The notes beneath the pieces are model-generated. The model ran no database searches. It was not told where the DNA came from and saw nothing but the letters and a program-made list of their open reading frames with translations. Shown here in pieces: positions 1-8,639 of a stretch of 22,282 bases of DNA (positions are counted from its first letter, which is position 1; every line of letters begins with the position of its first letter). The position numbers were made by a program, and so were the translations under genes. Where the stretch lies: contig NW_004457618.1 of NCBI RefSeq assembly GCF_000313135.1, positions 16,720 to 39,001 on the forward strand. Direction: 5' to 3'. Origin of the DNA: Acanthamoeba castellanii str. Neff (Eukaryota; Discosea; Longamoebia; Acanthamoebidae).

Positions 1-3000
1 GTGAACACCTCCTCGTAGCCCCGGTGGCGCTTGAGCAGGCCGCGGAGGGTGCCGTTGTGGAGCACCGTGGCGTCGCGCATGGCGATCGGGTTGAACTCCC
101 ACAGCGATGCGGCGCGCGAGATGTCGGTGAAGACGATCGTGATGTCGCCCTCGGGCGGGCGCATGTCGGTCGCTGCCGCGGCGCCCTCCACGCCACTTTG
201 AGACGAGTTGCTCGACTGGGAGCTCTTGCTGCCGCGCGAGTTGGTGCTGTTGGTCGAGGAGCCCGGAACGGACCACGACGAGCCGTAGATGCTCTTGCCG
301 CCCTTGGACGACGTCGAGGTGAACGAGGCCGACGCGCCACCGGTGGCGTCGCCCACCATCCCGCTGAGGCGCGTCATCACCTCGAGGAACGTCGGTCGCA
401 CGCTGGGGTCCGTGTGCCAGCAGTTGGTGATGATGTCCGTGTACTCGGCCGGAATCCACGTCGGGGGTCTCCTGGAGGATCTCCGGCGCGGTCCAATGCA
501 CGCTGCCCACCATGTTCTTCGCATCGCCCTTTTTCATGTCCTCCTTGAACTTGGTCAGACCAAAGTCACTCACCTGTAAACAAATTTTAGACGTGTCCGT
601 GTGAGAGAGTGGGCACTGTGTGGGAGCGTTGCGTATTGGCGTTGCGCCTTACCTTGACGTTCCACTTGGAATCCAGCAGAAGATTGAGGGACTTTAGATC
701 ACGATGAACGATGCCCGATGAGTGCAAAAAGTGCATGCCCTTGGAGGCCTGGTAGGCCACCTTGACCTTTGGGACGAACAACTACGCATTAGCCAACTAC
801 GCTCGGCGAATACGAAAATGCCCCCACCCGCCACACGCAACCCCCCCCGTACCTTCAGCGCGAAAGGAATTTCAGGAATAAGCTCGTTGTGCAGCAGCTG
901 TTTAAAGAGAAGAATGTGAGCAATTAATTGTGTGGCTGTAGCCAGTTAGATCCCTTAGCTCGATCGGGGAGCGTACGTCGTAGAGGGATCCCAGGGACAT
1001 GAACTCCATCACGATACACATCTTCGGAGGCTTGGTGCACGCGGCCATGAACAGCACCACGTTGGGATGCCGCAACGCCGTCATCACCCGCACCTGATCA
1101 TTCACCCAATGATGTGAGCATTCACCCATCACCGGCGGTGGCCGAGGAAGAGGTCGGTGGCGGTGCGACGTACCTCGTCCTTGAAGCTCCGCTCCATGTC
1201 CTTGGAGGCCTTCTCCGAGGCCATGACCTTGACGGCCACTTCGGTACCCTTCCACAGCGCCCGGTATACTTCGCCGAAGCCGCCGGTGCCGAGCACGTCG
1301 CCAACCTCGAGTTCCTCGTACTGGATCTCCCAATCGTCGCGGTCCCTTCGCCTGAACAGGACCAACAGGAGCAGCAGGATGATGCAAGCCAGCAGCAGGA
1401 ACAGCACGGCAGCCGCCGGCAGCGCCACACCTTGGGGAGAGGGGGGGAGGAGAGAGAGAGAAGGGGGTTAACAACAACCACCCGCAGATCGCAGAGAAAA
1501 GGGAGAGGCTTGAGGGAGATTAAGGTACTCAGGGCGACGATGAGTGACTCGTTGGTCGAACTGCTGTCGGCGACGAGGTCCTGGCAGTAGGTGCCCGTGC
1601 GTCCGGTGTTGCATACGCAGCCGACGTTTTCCGTGCAGGTGCCGGCATCGGAGCACAACGTGCCGTCGTTGATGCACGGCGCGATGCTGCTCACGCTCAC
1701 GTCGTCGCAGGTGAACTCCTTAAGCAGGGTGAGGAATTGCCGCCTGACAGGCTCGATCGTCAAGGCCAAGATGTAGCCTTGCCTGCATTCACCCAAACCA
1801 GTGTTAGACCATGCACGATTCGCCCGAATGCGTTTGCGGTTGTGACTGGAGCGGAGGAGAGGGTACGTGTCGGCAAGGGACACCGCATTGGAATCGGTCT
1901 GCGTCCAGTAGAAGAAGTCGGCGAGGGCTTTGGCTTTGGCGCAAGATTGCATTGTGGACTGGTGGTAGAAGAACGACCCAAAGGTAGCCAGCGGCCAGCT
2001 GTTGGCGCCCGGACCTGCACACCCAGCCACCACCACAATGCAATTCACCGGAAGAAAGGGTGAGCCCCATACCGCGCAAAGAAAAGGAGGCGTAGTAGAG
2101 TCTGAAATACCGAGCGCGAGGGACTCGTAGGCGTATGAGCTATTGGAGAGGAAGTCGTTGATGGCGCTCGTCACTGTTGTGGTGTTGGGCGCGACCACAT
2201 TGCCGGCAGGGTTCCTCAACGAGGCGGCGGCCAAGTATTTCGACGACTTCGCGCGGCCGAGGGGTGTCAGCTCCGACGACAGTAGCGGGAGCAAAAAGGT
2301 GAACAGAGAGGGAGAGTAGTAGTGGGGTCACGCACCAGCTTGATGGCGTCGAGTCGGACGAAGCCAATGGCATAGGAGGTGAAGATAAGATCGCGCACGA
2401 GAGCTTGAGCATCGGCGGCACTCTGCGTGCGATTGCCCGTGCCGACCTGAACCGGGAAGCTAACGAGCGAGCCACTGCCGACCTGCACGTTCGGCGGGTC
2501 GCGAGAGTCAGCAGTTGGTGATTGAGAGCTCATGACCAGTCAGTACTCGCACACAACGCATAGAAATATATATATATACATATATATATATATTTGGGCG
2601 TCGTACAGCTGCTGCGAATTCGGGCACCACGGCACTGAGGACGGACGTGAAGAGGAGGGTGGTCTCGGACGCCGTAGATTGCAGGCACACGTAGATGACT
2701 TGGGCGGGAAGGAGCGCCGCCACTTCGGCCGTATTGACAGCCTTGATCCTGTAGTCGTCCCACATCGTGATGTTGTTCATGTAGATCCCCGCGAGGATCT
2801 CGAAAGTGAACACCAGCGTGTGGTTTTTCAGTTCGGGAATGTTGTAGCCTGCGATGCATCGCGTGTACACAACAAGCGCGGTGCGGTATAAGCCGAGGGC
2901 ATCACTGTCAATCGGAGCTAAAGTCGAAATGTCGAGGTCATACCAGGCACTGTGGCATAGGCAGTGATGGGCAAGACGGCGAGGTCGGGAATGGTCGACA

Positions 3001-3758
3001 ACCACGAAGAATTGACTCCGCTGTTCGAAGCACCAAAATCGCTGTCGTAAGAGGCCAGCTGCTCGGGGGCCTCGGTGGAGGCCGAGGCGAGGTAGTACTT
3101 GACCTTGTTGTCCAGCGAGGAGCTGCGCGCCACAGACCATCCCGTGTACAGGGGCAGGGCAGGGCCAACGCCCACCAGGTAGTTCGTCGTGTAGGCCTGC
3201 TCGTTGTTACACGCCACCGTGTTGAGCAGATCGATCAGCCGCTTCCGCAGGGTCACGTCCAGCGGAACAAAGTTGAGGTCGAGCAAGGCTTGCGAGGCAC
3301 TGGTAAAGTACACAAGTGATCACGCGAACGTGATGTGATTAGAAGTGGAAGTCATGTACTGGAGAAGTTGGCTAGGGAGGGAGGGGGGGCGTACCCATCG
3401 TTGGTGTGAATCCAAGCGACGAAGTTGAGCAATTCGCGCACGACATTGCAATCGACTGCAGTCACGTCGCGATTCAGCGAAACGTAGGACATCAAGGCGA
3501 GAGGCCAGCTGTTGGTGCCCTCCGCATCGTAAATGTCGACGGTGAAGTTGCTCTGGCCGAACTCGGGCAGGAAGGCCGCCATCGCCGATTGCACGGTGGT
3601 GCTCGAGGCCGTCACGAGGACGTTCTCCCTATTGTACATTTGGGCATACTTGACCCCGGACGTGACCGCATCGGCGTAGCTCACAAACGTGATCGCGTTC
3701 GTGCGTGCCTGCACCAACATGAGAGTGTAACACGCGTGGTGTCAGCTACATAGATGTG

Positions 3759-3793
<35 letters not shown>

Positions 3794-5177
3794 AGAAGTG
3801 TGTACCTTGAGCCACGTGAGGCGGTTGGTCGAGCTGGTGCCGGCAGAAAAGCCGGTGCCCCGCAGAGCCGGAGGCATGGCCGAGAACAGACCACCAGCGG
3901 CGTCGAGCGCATCCGAGAAAAGGGGGCTGAACGACACCAGCGCGCGCTTGAACACCTCCGGCACGCTGATCCCCGCATTGTCGGAATAGCCGATGGTGAT
4001 GTTGAGGGGCGGCAGCTTCCCGACCAGCAGCGGGTTGAGGTCTTGGATGGCCTGGTCGTCCCACATGGAGATGTTGCCCGCAAAAATGCGCCCGACAGTA
4101 TCCCGATCGAGGATCTGTTGTTGTGGGTGGTCCAACAGCCGGCGCGTTAATAAATAGAAACAGTTTAAATGACGAGCCGCTCAAGGAACAGCACGAGCGC
4201 GAACCAGCAGCGGATCGGTCGAGCCGAGGGTGGAGATGTTGTAGGCCAGAACCAGCGCTTGGCCAGCGATGGGGAACTGGGCCAGGTCGCCGTACTGGGC
4301 TGCTTGCGCTGCGGGAATGCCTCGGTCCAAGCACATGAAATCCTGGTGGAGGACCACCCGGGCCAGACCAGCACAGTTAGAGACACGGTCAACGTTGGCA
4401 CTCAGGGTCACGATCGGGGGCTGGTGTGTCGTACGATGTAGCCCGCCCCATAGTTGGACAGCGCCAAGTTGGTCCCGAGCGAGTAAAAGGCCACCCTGTG
4501 CGGTGGTAACCACCACACACACGGTCAGACAGGCGTTGCTGGGCAGCAAAAATGCGAGGTGGGATCAAACAAGAGCCAGTAGTACTAGTATTAATAGTTT
4601 TAATTTCGGCATCGATAAATTTTCCTAAAACGGAGTATGTTGTGGCGCGCCAACCGCCAACGAGGCCCAAAACTTGTTGAAGCTGGGAAAGGAGGAAGTA
4701 AGGGGCGAAGAAGAAGGAGCGTACTGGACATCGTCGCGGAAGTATGTGTAGGCCTTTATCCAACTGTTCCAAACGGAGAGGGTGGTTGACGTTCCTCCTC
4801 CATACAGGGCCACACTATGCGCTGAGTCTGCGTTGTTGTTGTTGTTGTTGTTGAAAGAAACACAACAAGCACACGCAGATGAGCGTTACACATGGTCTAC
4901 ATGTCACACCACGTCACCAAAAGATGGTGGGTCTGGCCAGCAAGAAGCTGTAGGTTTTTTTGTTGATCTCGCTCTTCCTGACGCCCAGTAGGCCATTGGG
5001 TAGTCACGAATCGATAAAAGACACGCCAAGGACGAAGAGGGACAACCGCCGCCGCCACCACGAACATTAAGCTTATCGTATCTTGGAGAGGACCCACGCC
5101 GTACCAAGCACAAGCAGCAGCAAGAGGGCAGAAGAGAGGCCCAGGAGGAGAAGGTGGCGGTTGTGTCCCAGCTTCAT
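1..5177 (-). CDS. Receptor: signal peptide, two PstS-like binding modules, EGF-like, TM, TKL kinase, class III cyclase (3' end outside window)
   Basis: Exons (minus strand): 5177-5105, 4827-4725, 4495-4435, 4342-4205, 4114-3806, 3708-3395, 3299-2944, 2848-2607, 2482-2336, 2270-2111, 2014-1867, 1782-1529, 1430-1174, 1093-977, 897-853, 766-653, 573 to the left edge. All phases join; the acceptor at 2483 is the least certain. The ATG at 5177 opens a signal peptide (MKLGHNRH then a Leu-rich core, residues 1-25). Two PstS-like solute-binding modules follow (about 28-350 and 355-705): module 1 has [16 protein letters not shown] and GTNSWPLA, module 2 has NNITMWDD and GANSWPLA. A six-cysteine EGF-like knot lies near 708-750, a Leu-rich membrane span at 770-794, then RRR. 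The TKL kinase begins near 807: [13 protein letters not shown] (Lys about 836), [21 protein letters not shown]. After a Ser-rich linker, [10 protein letters not shown] starts a class III cyclase. Inference: an outer-membrane sensor coupling ligand binding to kinase and cyclic-nucleotide output. The kinase C-lobe is broken at 451-462 (separate entry). Confidence 0.85.
451..462 (-). other. Frame-breaking deletion junction inside the kinase C-lobe
   Basis: Upstream of here the frame reads [15 protein letters not shown]; immediately downstream the kinase tail continues in another frame as [18 protein letters not shown] then [12 protein letters not shown]. In TKL kinases these two blocks are normally separated by roughly 45-60 residues carrying subdomains IX and X (the D-x-W/Y-S-F-G motif and following helices). 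None of that is present and there is no room for an intron. Either the gene is damaged in this strain or the assembly collapsed here. The cyclase domain downstream is intact as far as visible, but out of frame with the kinase N-lobe. Confidence 0.8.
2565..2593. repeat. (TA)n microsatellite in an intron of the receptor kinase gene
   Basis: Alternating T/A with one C interruption, lying inside the intron 2483-2606. Confidence 0.9.
3761..3793. repeat. (CTG)11 trinucleotide repeat in an intron
   Basis: Eleven perfect CTG units inside the intron 3709-3805 of the receptor gene (CAG on the coding strand, close to the donor site). Translating it gives a poly-Gln or poly-Leu stretch, but phase-consistent splicing removes it. 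Confidence 0.9.
4832..4852. repeat. (GTT)n repeat at the acceptor of intron 1
   Basis: Seven GTT units (AAC on the coding strand) directly upstream of the GCAG acceptor of the 277-nt first intron (4828-5104) of the receptor gene. Confidence 0.85.
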
Positions 5178-5689
5178 GGCGAACGGCGGTCACGGTCTCT
5201 GGGCCGTGTGCAAGTTGCGGGTGCGGCGTGACCGGTCTGGCGTGTGATGCACTTGGTTGCTGTTGTTTATATGAAAAGACTGTACCGCACAGCAGGCCGC
5301 GCGTGCGCCAACCCGGGCTTTTTCGCACCAACCCCGCTCGGAGTCAGCGAGGCCGCAACGGTCGGCCCGCGCAAGCGGACACAACACTGCTTCGACAACC
5401 GGAGGTCCGTTCACCAATCGGCACCAATGTCCCGGGGCTTTTTTCCGCCTCGGCTACGGCGGCTCATCTACGACTGGAGTGAGTGTGCTCTTCATCTCTA
5501 CGGTACCGTGGCGTGATGATGGGGCTGGTCATGGCCGTGTCTTGCGAGTGCGTAACCAAGCCGATGTTCCGATGAGACGACAACCAATGACGGCGCGTTG
5601 TGCGGCCGGTCGCTCCCCCACTCGCGCGAAGAGACGAGGCACTAAGGCACCCGGCGGGGGAACCGTTATTTTTTACATCCAACAACACA
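5178..5689 (-). promoter_or_regulatory. Intergenic region with candidate TATA box for the receptor gene
   Basis: This 512-bp spacer separates the receptor start (5177) from the stop of the upstream F-box/ankyrin gene (5690). On the minus strand TATAAA lies at 5271-5266, about 90 nt before the ATG, a plausible TATA box. The several open frames across 5190-5690 show no domain, no consistent third-position bias and no splice logic, so I annotate no gene here. Confidence 0.4.
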
Positions 5690-7936
5690 TCACTCGAGGT
5701 GTGGGTCGTGAGGCGGTGCCTCAGCTGCATCATCGCGCAGAGCCTCAGCCGGGAAGAGGGCCAGCAGCGCCTCGGCGTGGTTACTCGCGCGGGAGAGGGC
5801 CACAGCGTTGGAGAGATTGGCCGCACGTTCGGGTCCGCCCGCGGACACCTGCACGCGACGGAGAAGTCGGGCCATGTCCACGCTGCCGCTCTTGCAGGCC
5901 AGCATAAGAGGAGTGTAGCCGCTCTCGTCACTCTGGTCCGTTAGGTCCTCCCACTGGCGCAAGACTGCGTCGTCGGCCGACGAAGACGATAGCGCAAGGA
6001 GGTGTTCAAGAAGCGCTACTCGGTCGGTGGTGACCGCTTCATGAAGCACATTACGCCGCGATTGCGTTTGCCTATGTCCGACGTTGGCTGTAGTAGATCC
6101 ACAGACAGGAAGCTTTAGCTGGAAACCAAGAGACAACTGCAGCCAACTTGTTGCTACAACCATCATGATGGAGGAAAGAAGCGCGTTACCTCCACAAGAT
6201 AAAAGAAAGGCGGCCGCCTCGACTTGCCCCTCCAGGACTGCTCTATGAAAGGGCCTGTGTGACGCTCAACAGTTGGGTGAGACAAAAAGTTTACTCGTGA
6301 TGGTCAAGCCCAGATAGATGAAGCTGCAACGTACGTTCCGCCAATAGTATTTACAGAGTCCACTGCTGCCTTGTGGGAAATGAGAATGCGGAGCACCTTA
6401 GGAAGGAAGAGGAAAGAAGGGTCAGACCAACCCACAACTTGACGTGACAATCACGTCAGCCCAACATGTGTCGAGGGAGGCCCCTACCTCAACATGGCCA
6501 AAGCGAGCAGCAAAATAGAGAGGAGTTTCGAGATCTACCGCGGGAGGGTCGGGCGCCGCCCCATTCGCCAGGAGCAACTTGATGGTGCACACACCTTAGT
6601 AAGGTGCTAGGCGCCGCAGGAAGGTGAACGCGACCCTTCTTACCTGTACTATCATCGTGAAGCCCTTGCGTGCGGCAACGTGAAGGAGCGAGTCGTTATA
6701 TCTCACGATCGACTCATAGAGCGTGGCCTCGAACCACTCTGGTGGAAGAAAAGTGGCATAAGGGCACTGTGGCGTAAGTAATGGACACCGTGCAGTCATA
6801 GACCCAAAGGGCTGGTGCGTGCCTACCAGGGTAGTTGTAATTAGGGAAGATGGTGTTCCTCCATTTGTAGTTGACCAGAGAAGCAACTACACCACCCTAC
6901 TCGAGCGCGCGCGCCGTGTTCGTTAGTCTAAAGGAAATCATCTGACACGGCAGTGTGGCTGCCAAACACGAACGAGGGATTGGTGATCAGGTACCGAGGT
7001 GGGCTTGGCAGAAGGGCAGAGAGCGACCATCCGCGCGAGCAGGCGCTCCACAATCCGGGCGTAGCCATAGTTTACCGCCCATAGCAGATTGGGATACACG
7101 CGCTCGATCTTCTTGGTCTCTGTCAACTGCGCGGCGCACGCAACGCGACAAATAGGACCGAAAGGAGTCAGACATGATCGGACACAGGAGCAGAGTAAGA
7201 GGCAGGAGCAAACCGAGAGGCTGAGCGTGAAGTCGGCCTCCTGGCCCAGTTCGAGGCCAAAGTACTTCTGCAGGGCGCATGCGACCTCCACGCAGCGCTG
7301 CCGCCATACGCGGCCGGCAGGAGGTGCCGAAACCTCGCCGTCTGCAGCAGCAGCGCTGGCGGTTGCCGACTGCTGCTCGCACGGGGCGATGAGTGCGCTG
7401 TGGATGCGCTGCCACAGAAAGTCATCTGCCACGGCCTCGTGCCATCGCTGGCACACCAGCGCGACGCGGCACAGCTCGTGCGGGGGCAGATGGCCGAGAA
7501 TGAGATACAGGACCTCCGTCGGTACGCCCTCCAGGGTCGCAGCAGCAGCAACCTGGGCTGCAGCCAACGTTGACGCAGTAGAACTACTTTCGCCCAAGTC
7601 CTCTTCCTCTTCCTCCGCTTCCCCCACATCCTCCACAGATCCCGGTCGGCTCGGACTAGCAGAGCAGAGGAGGACAGGTGGTGCGCCCGCACCGCTTAAT
7701 CTGGTGTGGCGTCGCTCGCGTTTCTCCTTGCGGTCCTCTAGCTCCAACTCCGCGGTTGCGCCCTCGCCTTGGTCATCTTCGTCTCCTTCTTCTCGAAGGC
7801 GAGAAGGAGCTGCAATGGTAGCTTCAGAAGTTTCCTCCTTCTTTCTCTTCTTCACGTTCTGCGGGCGCGGGGCGCCGAGGCAATCTGCCGTGGCGGCCGT
7901 GGTCGATGCAGAATTAAAATCCAAAAATTGCAGCAT
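5690..7936 (-). CDS. F-box and ankyrin-repeat protein (about 520 aa)
   Basis: Exons: 7936-7214, 7126-6995, 6736-6644, 6577-6488, 6396-6335, 6254-6190, 6087-5690; total 521 codons with all phases joining. The N-terminal 130 residues are low-complexity, with a KKRKKEE basic stretch and acidic runs. An F-box sits at about 135-180 (GVPTEVLYLILGHLPPHELC, then VCQRWHEAVADD), followed by WRQRCVEVA. Degenerate ankyrin repeats fill the rest: WAVNYGYARIVERLLARM, SLLHVAARKGFTMIVQLLLA, TPLYFAARFGHVEVLRILIS, FHRAVLEGQVEAAAFLL, NVLHEAV, GYTPLMLACKSGSVDMARLL. F-box proteins bind Skp1 in SCF ubiquitin ligases and ankyrin repeats usually select the substrate, so a cytosolic or nuclear substrate adaptor is likely. 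The start at 7936 is the first ATG clear of the divergent neighbour; an in-frame ATG at 8143 would overlap that gene. The exon 3 acceptor (AGAG before TGG) is the weakest junction. Confidence 0.85.
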
Positions 7937-8118
7937 ATGAGAGAGACCGCCTAGAAGATGAAACGAAGTAGATGTATGGGGCCGAAAGATACTGCTTTTG
8001 TTTTTTCTGGGATCTGCTGTTTGCGCAGGAAACGCAAGTAAACGAAAACTGTTCATGTCCAAACCCAGAGGAACCTCAAGTTGTCGCCTTTTTTCACAGC
8101 CTTCGTGAACGTCAGGCC
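7937..8118. promoter_or_regulatory. Divergent promoter region between the F-box gene and the membrane-protein gene
   Basis: 182 bp separate the two opposing ATGs, so both 5' UTRs and core promoters must lie here or overlap the genes. I see no convincing TATA box or other motif. Confidence 0.4.
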
Positions 8119-8606
8119 ATGGCACAGCTGCGGCCCGGGTCAAGCTCGAGCGGCATCGGCACGGTGGGCGACGACCAGGTGTTGGCCAAGGCCGAGAGCA
8201 GGCGCGAAGAGTCGCTCCACGTCGGGTGGCTGGACGGCGTGCGCGGGCAGGCCGTTTGGGGCTGGGTCGTGGCCCACACCCTCCGGTTCGTTCTGCCCCG
8301 ACCCCACTGGCTTCGCCTCTTCCCCGCCCAGGCCCAGCTGCCCGCCCTACGCTCCTTCACCGTACCCCCCCCCCGGCTCCATTTCGTGCTTCGTTTGCCC
8401 CCCCCCAAGCAACGCTGACCCTTGGCACTTTGTTGGGGGGGGGCAATCCGCCAGAAATGGATGGACGTGTTGGGTGGCCTGCTGCTGGCCACGTCGTTCA
8501 ACCTGTTCTTCTTTGTCGCTGGCGCAGCTGCCTTCATGACTCTCGTACATCGACGCGAGGCCAACCGCGTGTGGTCCCTCCTCTTGCACAAGTTTGGTTC
8601 GCATTG

Positions 8607-8639
<33 letters not shown>

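Noticed and set aside
3758..4150. Poly-Leu (plus) or poly-Gln/Ser (minus) open frames over the CTG repeat
   Set aside because: The repeat lies in an intron with matching GT..AG borders and conserved phase on both sides.
5190..5931. Several overlapping open frames between the receptor gene and the first F-box gene
   Set aside because: There is no domain, splice continuity or codon bias; those past 5690 are shadows of the last F-box/ankyrin exon.
7089..7940. 283-codon plus-strand open frame
   Set aside because: It is the antisense shadow of the F-box exon, an expected by-product of high GC at third positions.
6938..8143. A longer F-box/ankyrin first exon starting at ATG 8143
   Set aside because: It would overlap the ATG and first codons of the divergent membrane-protein gene (8119), and the extra residues lack domain character; ATG 7936 is preferred.
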